Position numbers and translations under genes: made by a program | The notes under the pieces: model-generated | What the model saw: only the letters and a program-made list of their open reading frames with translations | Database searches by the model: none | What the model was told of the DNA's origin: nothing | NCBI GenBank assembly: GCA_007118075.1 | Contig: SKSH01000043.1 | Location: 1 to 5,988 of the forward strand | Direction: 5' to 3' | DNA length: 5,988 nucleotides | Origin: Halobacteriales archaeon | GTDB lineage: Archaea > Halobacteriota > Halobacteria > Halobacteriales > SKSH01 | In this document: positions 1 through 4,395 of the stretch, piece by piece | How the letters are laid out: the number at the start of each line of letters is the position of its first letter | Numbering within the stretch: the stretch's first letter is position 1

Positions 1-385
1 CCACCAATCGCATCCCGCGACACGTCTGGATGGCATCGCGGTAGATGTCCCGGTCGGGACCGGCCGACAGGATGTGATCGAGGTCGTCATCGAGTCGGAG
101 AAGCCGGTTGAGAGTCGTCTCGACACCGTCGGTTCCCCGATATTCGAGTGCCTCTTCGGTCTCGCGTACACGGATGACGACATCATCTGCGACCGTCTCA
201 TACCATGGTGTCGGCCACGAGGTCGGGCGGTCGAAGAGATCGCCATCCGCCCGTCGCCACCGGTAGCTCTGACCGCTCGCAAGGGTCAGATACAGGTCGA
301 TCCCGCCATCGAGCTCAGCTTTCGAGATCTCCCCTGAGATGGTACGATCGGACGGTAGCGCTTCTGTCCGGCGATTGTAATCCAC
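1..385 (-). CDS. ogg: 8-oxoguanine DNA glycosylase (OGG1 type), N-terminal part, cut by window edge
   Basis: Base-excision repair enzyme that removes oxidised guanine from DNA. The reverse strand is open from base 385 to the left edge (128 codons) with no stop. Residues 28-43 read GIDLYLTLASGQSYRW, matching the OGG_N domain start of eukaryotic OGG1 (LDLVLPSGQSFRW); the Gly of GQS is the residue that in human OGG1 contacts N7 of 8-oxoguanine. Residues 122-128 (CRGMRLV) match the segment just before the helix-hairpin-helix domain. That domain, with the catalytic Lys and Asp, lies beyond the window. The only in-frame start after the upstream TAA (401-403) is GTG at 385-383, inside CACGTG; no Shine-Dalgarno is seen and a T-rich element lies about 31 nt upstream, so a leaderless mRNA is likely. 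Divergent from UPF0212, 46 bp apart. Family assignment is firm; the start is likely. Confidence 0.85.
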   Translation of the reverse strand, partial: MDYNRRTEALPSDRTISGEISKAELDGGIDLYLTLASGQSYRWRRADGDLFDRPTSWPTPWYETVADDVVIRVRETEEALEYRGTDGVETTLNRLLRLDDDLDHILSAGPDRDIYRDAIQTCRGMRLV

Positions 386-393
386 GTGACGGG

Positions 394-403
394 AAGTTTC
401 TTA
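394..403 (+). promoter_or_regulatory. Candidate TATA element for the UPF0212 gene
   Basis: The string AAGTTTCTTA is centred about 33 nt before the ATG at 432 and is the most AT-rich patch in the 46-bp divergent gap. No Shine-Dalgarno precedes the ATG, so a short-leader transcript starting around 425 would fit. Weak match to a haloarchaeal TATA box. Confidence 0.3.
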
Positions 404-411
404 CTGCTGGA

Positions 412-420
412 CGAAAAACC
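412..420 (-). promoter_or_regulatory. Candidate TATA element for the glycosylase gene
   Basis: On the minus strand this reads GGTTTTTCG, with the T-run centred about 31 nt before the GTG start at 385. Spacing fits a leaderless or nearly leaderless haloarchaeal transcript. A very similar string, GGTTTTTGG, sits at the same distance before aIF2-beta. Assigned on composition and spacing only. Confidence 0.35.
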
Positions 421-431
421 ATCTGGTAGCC

Positions 432-647
432 ATGGATTGCAGAGTTGTCGTCGAAGCCGCCGTGCCAGTGTATGACGTGGCGTCGACCGATGAGGCCGTG
501 CGAATCGCCATCTCAAAGACCGGTGATATGCTCAATCCAGATCTCAGCTACGTCGAGATTAACATGGGCGAGCATGCGTGTCCCCACTGCGGAGATGCAT
601 TGGACCCGGCGTTCATCGCTGCTGATGAGAGCCTCGTCGCGCTCTAG
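432..647 (+). CDS. UPF0212 N-terminal half (71 aa) ending at the amber codon
   Basis: This is what is made if TAG 645-647 terminates. It holds the conserved N-terminal strands and the CPHCG motif at residues 50-54 but lacks the conserved VFNVE and ARKEIGQ blocks, so it is unlikely to fold as the full family does. ATG 432 is the family's usual start (MDCRVVVEAAVPVYD). Confidence 0.5.
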   Translation: MDCRVVVEAAVPVYDVASTDEAVRIAISKTGDMLNPDLSYVEINMGEHACPHCGDALDPAFIAADESLVAL

Positions 648-653
648 CTGGAG

Positions 654-881
654 ATGACGGTCTTCAATGTAGAGCGAGAGGAGCACGCCTCACGGATCGC
701 AAGAAAGGAGATCGGCCAACGACTCGAGAACATCCCACTGGAGGTACTCGAGGTGACCATCCTCGAGGATGACGACGAGGAGGATGAGGTCGAGGACGAC
801 CTCAACGACGATGGAAGCGAAGCCAAGGAAACGTCCGATGACGAAGACGTGCTACCGGAATTCGAAGATCTCATCGACTGA
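654..881 (+). CDS. UPF0212 C-terminal half (75 aa), possible reinitiation product
   Basis: In frame with the N-terminal half. Its ATG lies 6 nt past the TAG and corresponds to an internal Met of the family (LEM-TVFNVE). GGAG abuts the ATG, too close to act as a normal Shine-Dalgarno, but ribosomes ending at TAG could restart here; termination-reinitiation is known in haloarchaea. Residues 1-37 carry the conserved HASRIARKEIGQRLENIPLE region; residues 38-75 are mostly Asp and Glu. The frame is clearly coding in origin; separate expression is conjecture. Confidence 0.45.
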   Translation: MTVFNVEREEHASRIARKEIGQRLENIPLEVLEVTILEDDDEEDEVEDDLNDDGSEAKETSDDEDVLPEFEDLID

Positions 882-931
882 CCGGGCGCTACGGCTCAAG
901 AGAATTGGGTCAGCTGCATCACCGTCGACGA

Positions 932-1168
932 TTAGTCGGCTGCAGCGGCGATCCGTTCTGCAGGGACCTCCGCCATGGAGTCAGTGATTGAAGTTGCCAG
1001 CGCAAAAACAGCCGCCTTGTGTTCGGTTTTCGATCGGTGAATCGAGGTCGGTCGTACCCCGAGACGTTGATAATCACCGAGATTGGGTGATTTCCCGGTG
1101 GTATTTTCGAAGTCGGTCGAAATTTCTGCAAGAAGCCCATGAAGGTGTATTAGCTCCTGCTTCTTCAT
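932..1168 (-). CDS. UPF0058 family protein (putative metal-binding), 78 aa
   Basis: Small archaeal protein of unknown function. MKKQELIHLHGLLAEI at the start and LGVRPTSIHRSKTEHKAAVF at residues 37-56 are the hallmark blocks of UPF0058. His8, His10, His44 and His50 are placed to bind metal, which is the usual description of the family; I infer rather than see binding. ATG 1168 is preferred over an in-frame TTG at 1180 because it gives the family start and follows GAGGT (minus strand, 1178-1174) by 5 nt, a plausible Shine-Dalgarno. Convergent with UPF0212 (50 bp between stops, no clear T-run) and divergent from aIF2-beta across a palindrome-rich control region. Confidence 0.85.
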   Translation of the reverse strand: MKKQELIHLHGLLAEISTDFENTTGKSPNLGDYQRLGVRPTSIHRSKTEHKAAVFALATSITDSMAEVPAERIAAAAD

Positions 1169-1192
1169 AATCAACCTCAAGTAAAACTCGGA

Positions 1193-1210
1193 GGGTTATA
1201 TCATTAACCC
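1193..1210. promoter_or_regulatory. Inverted repeat GGGTTA-N6-TAACCC over the UPF0058 TATA box
   Basis: Perfect 6-bp arms (1193-1198 and 1205-1210) flank TATCAT. On the minus strand the sequence holds TGATATAA (1204-1197), about 32 nt before ATG 1168 and so well placed as the UPF0058 TATA element. A dimeric regulator bound here would cover that TATA box. The repeat is seen directly; the operator role is inferred. Confidence 0.45.
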
Positions 1211-1216
1211 GTAGAT

Positions 1217-1224
1217 TGTTAACA
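1217..1224. repeat. 8-bp palindrome TGTTAACA
   Basis: Perfect palindrome in the divergent UPF0058/aIF2-beta gap, 6 bp from the GGGTTA inverted repeat. It could be a half-operator or an alternative AT-rich promoter element for UPF0058 that would give a leader of about 25 nt with the GAGGT ribosome site. An 8-bp palindrome alone may be chance. Confidence 0.25.
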
Positions 1225-1242
1225 GTTCGCACGACCTCCCGA

Positions 1243-1257
1243 TTATCCATTGGATAA
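1243..1257. promoter_or_regulatory. 15-bp palindrome TTATCCA-T-TGGATAA, candidate operator
   Basis: Perfect 7-bp arms around one central base, the best palindrome in the intergenic region. It lies 75 bp behind the UPF0058 start and 81 bp before the aIF2-beta start, so a bound regulator could affect either gene. Another possible TATA for a leadered aIF2-beta transcript (GATATA, 1259-1264) is only 2 bp away. Symmetry is seen; function is inferred. Confidence 0.45.
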
Positions 1258-1263
1258 CGATAT

Positions 1264-1291
1264 AGGTCGAGGTATGGACCTCCAAAGACCT
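1264..1291. repeat. Nested inverted repeat AGGTC / GAGGT-ATGG-ACCTC / GACCT
   Basis: Inner arms GAGGT (1269-1273) and ACCTC (1278-1282) enclose ATGG; outer arms AGGTC (1264-1268) and GACCT (1287-1291) enclose the whole. As DNA it offers paired AGGT half-sites; if transcribed from a start near 1264 or earlier it could fold as a hairpin in an aIF2-beta leader. A coding role is unlikely. Confidence 0.3.
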
Positions 1292-1305
1292 CATCATGTT
1301 CGGCG

Positions 1306-1314
1306 GGTTTTTGG
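1306..1314 (+). promoter_or_regulatory. Candidate TATA element for aIF2-beta
   Basis: GGTTTTTGG is centred 28 nt before ATG 1338, the spacing expected for a leaderless transcript, and no Shine-Dalgarno precedes that ATG. It resembles the GGTTTTTCG element of the glycosylase gene. The alternative is GATATA at 1259-1264, which would give a leader of about 50 nt containing the nested inverted repeat. Confidence 0.35.
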
Positions 1315-1337
1315 TCGTTCATCCCACACCTCGCCTC

Positions 1338-1742
1338 ATGGAATACGACGAGCTACTCGACCGCGGCATCGAGGCGACACCTGAGATCGAGGGTGACTCA
1401 ACGCGTTTTTCGATCCCTGACCCCTCGGTCCGACCCGAGGGACACGTCACCGTCTATGACAACTTCCCGGAGACGGTTGATGCGCTCGACCGCAACCCCG
1501 ATCACGTCTTTAAATTCCTCCAGAATGAACTGGGCACCAGCGGCCACATCGACGAAGCCGGCCGAGCCCGCCTGACCGGTGACTTCAACCCACGACGAGT
1601 CAAGGAGACCATCGAGTCGTACGCCGATGAGTATGTGCTGTGCCCAGAATGTGGTCTCCCGGATACCCGTCTCGAGCGCGAGAAGGGTGCGTTGATGCTT
1701 CGCTGTGAGGCATGTGGGGCTCGCTCGTCGACGAGCGGCTAG
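1338..1742 (+). CDS. eif2b: Translation initiation factor aIF2, beta subunit
   Basis: Beta subunit of the archaeal aIF2 heterotrimer, which with GTP brings initiator Met-tRNA to the small ribosomal subunit. 134 residues, the normal archaeal length. MEYDELLDRGIEATPEI opens the protein; the central alpha-beta core includes KFLQNELGTSGHID (59-72) and LTGDFNPRRVKETIESY (79-95); the C-terminal zinc ribbon has Cys102/Cys105 (CPEC) and Cys123/Cys126 (CEAC). The frame is open back to 1296, but ATG 1338 gives the family N-terminus and fits the TATA-like element 28 nt upstream. Divergent from UPF0058 and convergent with the zinc protein that follows, with the two stop codons overlapping in CTAG 1739-1742. 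Identification is firm. Confidence 0.95.
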   Translation: MEYDELLDRGIEATPEIEGDSTRFSIPDPSVRPEGHVTVYDNFPETVDALDRNPDHVFKFLQNELGTSGHIDEAGRARLTGDFNPRRVKETIESYADEYVLCPECGLPDTRLEREKGALMLRCEACGARSSTSG

Positions 1743-1921
1743 TCAGCCAAGGACTTGTAGATCTCCAGATCGCGACTGGTCTTCAAGAACTCCGCCATCG
1801 TCGCGACCACCTCACACTCAGGGCAGGTGAATTCGGTATCAAGGTCGGGAAGGTCGGTCGGTGAATCGGACCAGGTCTTGTTGCAACGAGGGCAGCTGAG
1901 ATTGATCCACGTCTCTGTCAT
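1739..1921 (-). CDS. Small double-CxxC zinc-ribbon protein, 60 aa
   Basis: Haloarchaeal small protein of unknown role. Two pairs, CPRC (Cys10, Cys13) and CPEC (Cys33, Cys36), are spaced as in a zinc ribbon, followed by a helix-forming C-terminal segment (MAEFLKTSRDLEIYKSLAD). Start MTETWINLSCPRC resembles proteins I recall annotated as putative zinc-binding in other haloarchaea (DUF7836-like; family number uncertain). No Shine-Dalgarno; TTTCTTT about 32 nt upstream suits a short-leader transcript. Its TAG (1741-1739) overlaps the TAG of aIF2-beta on the other strand, so transcripts of the two must overlap as antisense at their 3' ends. It sits downstream of TFB on the same strand with a 75-bp gap. 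Binding to nucleic acid or protein is possible but not shown. Confidence 0.8.
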   Translation of the reverse strand: MTETWINLSCPRCNKTWSDSPTDLPDLDTEFTCPECEVVATMAEFLKTSRDLEIYKSLAD

Positions 1922-1949
1922 CGTGTATCGTCACTACGAAGGTTGGGAC

Positions 1950-1956
1950 AAAGAAA
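1950..1956 (-). promoter_or_regulatory. Candidate TATA element for the zinc-ribbon gene
   Basis: TTTCTTT on the minus strand, centred 32 nt before ATG 1921, in the 75-bp gap after TFB. It gives the zinc protein its own possible promoter instead of dependence on TFB readthrough. Composition and spacing only. Confidence 0.3.
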
Positions 1957-1965
1957 GTACTGCAG

Positions 1966-1988
1966 ACTAAAATAATCCGAAAGAATCC
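1966..1988 (-). terminator. Candidate T-rich terminator after TFB
   Basis: Beginning 9 nt past the TFB stop, the minus strand runs ATTCTTTC then ATTATTTTAG, two T-rich clusters without a stable hairpin, the form archaeal terminators usually take. No run of five or more T, so termination may be partial. Confidence 0.35.
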
Positions 1989-1996
1989 CTGTCCGA

Positions 1997-2968
1997 TTAG
2001 GCTGCGATGCCCTCAGCCTCAGCGGCCTCAAGCAACTCCTTGTACCGGTTGCGGATCGTAACCTCACTCACGTTCGCGACCGCACCGACCTCTGACTGGG
2101 TCACCGTGACGTTCGAGAGCCGAGCGGACGCGTAGACGGCCGCTGCGGCGAGACCAACCGGGGACTTCCCACTGAGCTGGCCTTGATCTCGTCCAGCGTC
2201 GAGCAGCCGTCGTGCGAGACGCTCGACCTCATCAGGTAAGCCGAGATCTGAGACGAACCGGGGAAGATACTGCTTCGGGTCAGCCGGTTCGATAGCCAGT
2301 TCGAGTTGTCGGACGATGTAGCGATAGGTTCGCGTGAGCTCATCCTTGTCGATCCGACTCACCGCAGTCACCTCATCAAGACTACGCGGGGTATCAGCCA
2401 TCCGTGCTGCAGCATAGACCGAGGAGGTTGCAACCCCCTCGATGGAGCGACCGGGGAGGAGGCCCTCCTCAAGAGCGCGACGATAGATGACACTCGCGGT
2501 TTCACGGACGTTCTTTGGCAGGCCGAGGGCACTCGACATGCGATCGATCTCCCCGAGCGCCTGCTTCAGGTTACGATCTTGTGAATCCTTGGTCCGGAAA
2601 CGCTCATCCCAGGTGCGAAGACGCTGCATCTTCTGACGCTGTCGGGCGCTGAGCGCCTTGCCGTAGGCGTCTCGATTCTGCCAATCGATATTCGTCGACA
2701 GACCCTTGTCGTGCATCAGCTTGGTTGTCGGGGCACCGACACGGGACTTCGCTGACTTCTCAGCCGGATCGAATGCTCTCCACTCCGGTCCGCGGTCAAC
2801 TCGATCTTCCTCGACGATGAGCCCGCACTCGGTGCAGGCCACCTCGCCGTGCTCCTCATCGTGGATCAGTCTGCCGCCACACTCCGGACAGACGTCCACC
2901 TGTTCGGTCGACTGCTCCGTCTCAACGGTTCGTTCAGTCGGGTTGGTCGTGACTTTGGTATCGCTCAT
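1997..2968 (-). CDS. tfb: Transcription initiation factor TFB (archaeal TFIIB homologue)
   Basis: Bridges TBP on the TATA box and RNA polymerase. 323 residues with all domains: zinc ribbon with CPEC (Cys27, Cys30) and CTEC (Cys45, Cys48); the B-reader/linker segment with GPEWRAFD (60-67) and RVGAPTT; first cyclin repeat about 125-220, with GRSIEGVATSSVYAAAR (173-189); second about 230-315, with the matching GKSPVGLAAAAVYASAR (267-283). A helix-turn-helix that reads the BRE is at 290-312 (TQSEVGAVANVSEVTIRNRY). The frame extends to a GTG at 2995, but ATG 2968 gives the usual MSDT start and leaves the leader hairpin outside the protein. No Shine-Dalgarno. Own strong TATA box at 3041-3049. Haloarchaea usually carry several TFBs; which one this is cannot be told here. 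Confidence 0.95.
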   Translation of the reverse strand: MSDTKVTTNPTERTVETEQSTEQVDVCPECGGRLIHDEEHGEVACTECGLIVEEDRVDRGPEWRAFDPAEKSAKSRVGAPTTKLMHDKGLSTNIDWQNRDAYGKALSARQRQKMQRLRTWDERFRTKDSQDRNLKQALGEIDRMSSALGLPKNVRETASVIYRRALEEGLLPGRSIEGVATSSVYAAARMADTPRSLDEVTAVSRIDKDELTRTYRYIVRQLELAIEPADPKQYLPRFVSDLGLPDEVERLARRLLDAGRDQGQLSGKSPVGLAAAAVYASARLSNVTVTQSEVGAVANVSEVTIRNRYKELLEAAEAEGIAA

Positions 2969-2987
2969 GATGTGGACAGGTCGTGTT

Positions 2988-3010
2988 GGACTCACGGGTG
3001 CCGTGAATCC
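2988..3010 (-). promoter_or_regulatory. Hairpin in the TFB mRNA leader
   Basis: Minus-strand arms 3010-3001 (GGATTCACGG) and 2997-2988 (CCGTGAGTCC) pair along 10 bp, one of them a U-G wobble, around the 3-nt loop CAC. With the TATA box at 3041-3049 the transcript should begin near 3018, so the stem would lie within about 10 nt of the 5' end and end 19 nt before ATG 2968. It could protect the mRNA, tune translation or be a DNA operator; none of these is shown. Confidence 0.5.
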
Positions 3011-3027
3011 CCAGAACCTAACTACAT

Positions 3028-3051
3028 GTTACTAACGCGACTATAAAAGTC
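3028..3051 (-). promoter_or_regulatory. tfb: TFB promoter: TATA box inside a palindrome, with adjacent GTTA-C-TAAC
   Basis: The minus strand reads CTTTTATAG (3049-3041), the clearest TATA box in the window, preceded by the purine-rich BRE-like AGAAAG. The TATA core is flanked by GACT (3039-3042) and AGTC (3048-3051), making GACT-ATAAA-AGTC, and 2 bp further toward the gene is the perfect palindrome GTTACTAAC (3028-3036). Expected start near 3018 gives a leader of about 50 nt. The promoter call is strong; regulation through the palindromes is inferred. Confidence 0.7.
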
Positions 3052-3081
3052 TTTCTGTAATTTTGCAGTACCGGGATTCAG

Positions 3082-3087
3082 AAAAAA
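3082..3087 (-). terminator. Oligo-T terminator after the DUF357 gene
   Basis: Six consecutive T on the minus strand, about 40 nt past the DUF357 stop and about 33 nt before the TFB TATA box. Archaeal RNA polymerase stops at such T-runs without a hairpin, so this likely insulates TFB from upstream transcription. It is the longest T-run on that strand in the gap. Confidence 0.5.
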
Positions 3088-3127
3088 GGTGTGTCAAGCC
3101 TTCACGCACGCATTCTCGGTGTTCATA

Positions 3128-3397
3128 TCAGATGGTGAAGAATTCTGGGTCTTCAGCCCGTAAGACTCCGGTTCGAACCCCTGCATCGAGCCAGCCATGA
3201 CCGTAGGCGAACGCTGCCAGTGCGTTGGAGAGATCCCCGTTCTCGAGGAAGTGTCGACCATCATCGAGGTACGCCTCGGCCATCTCGAGACACGCTGTCG
3301 CCGCTGTTGCCTCATTGTCCATCGGTGTAGCAGCTGCCAAGGCACCTGCGAGGAGTCGTTCGTACTCGAGGGTCTTCGACCAGAGATACTCACTCAT
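3128..3397 (-). CDS. DUF357 family protein, 89 aa
   Basis: Archaeal protein of unknown function, predicted to be almost wholly helical. The block CLEMAEAYLDDGRHFLENGD (36-55) followed by LSNALAAFAYGHGWLDAGVR (56-75) is the DUF357 signature, a helical pair resembling a TPR-like repeat; the N-terminal helix begins MSEYLWSKTLEYERLLAGAL. Length and start agree with haloarchaeal relatives. The ATG at 3397 is the last of three ATGs in ATGCATGCATG, one in each frame; the first two open frames of only three codons. GGTGA (minus, 3412-3408) ends 10 nt before the true ATG and may be its ribosome site. No convincing TATA box upstream; it may be read from the membrane-protein gene 161 bp upstream. Codon use looks like its neighbours. 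Confidence 0.85.
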   Translation of the reverse strand: MSEYLWSKTLEYERLLAGALAAATPMDNEATAATACLEMAEAYLDDGRHFLENGDLSNALAAFAYGHGWLDAGVRTGVLRAEDPEFFTI

Positions 3398-3558
3398 GCA
3401 TGCATGCTCACCGACGAACGACTTGGTTCCGGTGGCTGTTCCCTTCTCCGGCCGAGGGTGTTGGAGCTCATCAACGTGTGAATGAACGCTCGACCTGGGC
3501 CAGAGAACCCACCAAACAGTTCACGTGTGTACCACTCACAGTCGGCAACCAATGCACG
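3398..3558. other. Gene-free gap between membrane protein and DUF357
   Basis: 161 bp. No ORF with family likeness on either strand, no tRNA-like fold and no T-run of five or more. It contains the perfect palindrome GCATGCATGC (3398-3407) that supplies the overlapping ATGs of DUF357, a CACGTG at 3522-3527, and a mildly AT-rich GTTCATTCAC patch (minus, about 3488-3479) that could be a weak promoter for DUF357. Confidence 0.5.
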
Positions 3559-4335
3559 TCACGTCCACCTGGTGAGCAGCGCAAACGCCCCAGCCCAAAG
3601 CAAGACCAACCCACCGCCGAGGTGACCAAGAGAATTGATCTCAGCCGGGTAGACGATCGAGACCAACCCGAGCATCGCCGCCAAGAAACACGCACCAGCT
3701 GCGAAGAGTAAACGTGTCTCTCGATGTAAGCTGGCGACGACGGCGTATACCATGATCACCGAGAGATACAGTGCAAAGCCACCGTAGAACCATCGCTGGG
3801 CGATCGCATCATCAAGTGTGAGCTGGTTGTACAACAGCTCGAGGCTGATGATTGCGAACGGAATTGCTACCAACAACCCAGCGAGCAACATCGGGTAGTT
3901 CGGGTCGAACGTGGGGAGCACTCGTTCCCTACCAGGGTAGGTGATATACAACCCACCAAGCAGTGCGACACCGATGATGAACAGTATGGCGGTGAACAGC
4001 GGTTCAGAGAGCAAGAACGCCATCGGGAGCAGGATCACCAGGAGGACACCACCTACGAGCAACAGACGAAACGGTCCAAGTGCGCGACGCGGTCGCACCA
4101 GAACGAGTATCGAGCATGCGAACATGAGAGACATGAAGGCACCTGCGGCGACGCCATTGATAGGAGTCAAATCATCGAACAATGGCGGCAACCAGGCGGT
4201 GAAGAGGTAATGCCCCTCATAGAGCCAGAGTCCAGCGAACAAAAGGGTCACCACCCCGGCTACGATGCGAAAGCGGATGGTCGGTGGTTCAACACGGTCA
4301 AGAGAAGGTCCAAGGAGGGATCGAACGGACGTCAT
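3559..4335 (-). CDS. Polytopic membrane protein of unknown function, about 8 helices, 258 aa
   Basis: I do not recognise a named family. By eye there are eight hydrophobic spans: about 22-40, 61-80, 89-109, 112-132, 147-168, 182-202, 207-229 and 237-255. There is no cleavable signal; the N-terminus (MTSVRSLLGPSLDRVEPPTIRFR) is short and basic, so likely cytoplasmic. RPRR (81-84) and YPGRER (133-138) look like positive cytoplasmic loops. No catalytic motif, CxxC or conserved charged residue buried in a helix stands out; Asp/Glu are few and in loops. The ending YPAEINSLGHLGGGLVLLWA resembles haloarchaeal hypothetical membrane proteins I recall only vaguely. ATG 4335 has no Shine-Dalgarno; a TATA box lies 36-47 nt upstream. 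Downstream on the same strand is DUF357 after 161 bp. That it encodes a membrane protein is firm; its role is unknown. Confidence 0.8.
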   Translation of the reverse strand: MTSVRSLLGPSLDRVEPPTIRFRIVAGVVTLLFAGLWLYEGHYLFTAWLPPLFDDLTPINGVAAGAFMSLMFACSILVLVRPRRALGPFRLLLVGGVLLVILLPMAFLLSEPLFTAILFIIGVALLGGLYITYPGRERVLPTFDPNYPMLLAGLLVAIPFAIISLELLYNQLTLDDAIAQRWFYGGFALYLSVIMVYAVVASLHRETRLLFAAGACFLAAMLGLVSIVYPAEINSLGHLGGGLVLLWAGAFALLTRWT

Positions 4336-4370
4336 CGAATTGGATCTGTGCGATTCGACCAGTGGTGGTA

Positions 4371-4382
4371 TCTAAATTATAT
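4371..4382 (-). promoter_or_regulatory. TATA box of the membrane-protein gene
   Basis: Minus strand ATATAATTTAGA (4382-4371), preceded by CTTTCG as a possible BRE. Centred about 42 nt before ATG 4335, it predicts a start near 4350 and a leader of about 15 nt. A 6-bp inverted repeat, TCGAAT (4335-4340) and ATTCGA (4353-4358), lies between it and the start codon. Confidence 0.6.
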
Positions 4383-4395
4383 CGAAAGATAGTCG

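Larger units (their letters stand above)
432..881 (+). pseudogene. UPF0212/DUF555 protein gene interrupted by an in-frame TAG
   Basis: The frame starting at ATG 432 reads as one archaeal UPF0212 (DUF555) protein of 149 residues, except that codon 72 (645-647) is TAG. Upstream, MDCRVVVEAAVPVYDV, DEAVRIAISKTG, LNPDLSYVEINMG and the CPHCG motif are family hallmarks; downstream, LEMTVFNVE and ARKEIGQRLENIPLEV continue the same family in the same frame. From memory the family reads VAL-E-LEM across the join, so TAG most simply replaces GAG: CTCGAG became CTCTAG by one G-to-T change. The last 38 residues are an Asp/Glu-rich tail. Function of the family is unknown; the single CPHC pair could bind metal only with a partner. 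No decay other than the stop is visible, so this is a recent nonsense mutation, a sequencing error, or a gene expressed by readthrough or reinitiation. Confidence 0.8.

Noticed and set aside
74..337. Plus-strand ORF of 87 codons
   Set aside because: Antisense shadow of the glycosylase, whose OGG_N motifs are clear on the minus strand.
645..647. Pyrrolysine or general TAG recoding to explain the UPF0212 amber codon
   Set aside because: TAG is the natural stop of aIF2-beta and the zinc-ribbon gene in this same window, so TAG is not generally sense here, and the expected residue is Glu.
644..874. Serine-rich minus-strand ORF
   Set aside because: It is the antisense of the Asp/Glu-rich UPF0212 tail; repeated GAC/GAG codons read as Ser on the other strand.
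1074..1322. Minus-strand ORF of 82 codons
   Set aside because: It crosses the divergent promoter and overlaps UPF0058 in another frame; no recognisable domain.
1975..1989. Direct repeat AATCC-N5-AATCC after TFB
   Set aside because: Too short to separate from chance; no second copy elsewhere in the window.
2706..3035. Plus-strand ORF of 109 codons
   Set aside because: Antisense to the TFB N-terminus and promoter; Ser-rich with no family likeness.
3197..3481. Cys-rich plus-strand ORF that looks like a zinc protein
   Set aside because: It lies opposite DUF357; its Cys come from the complement of conserved Ala and Thr codons and fit no family.
3931..3950. Short inverted repeat CTACC-AG-GGTAG
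   Set aside because: It lies inside the membrane-protein coding sequence and is explained by its codons.
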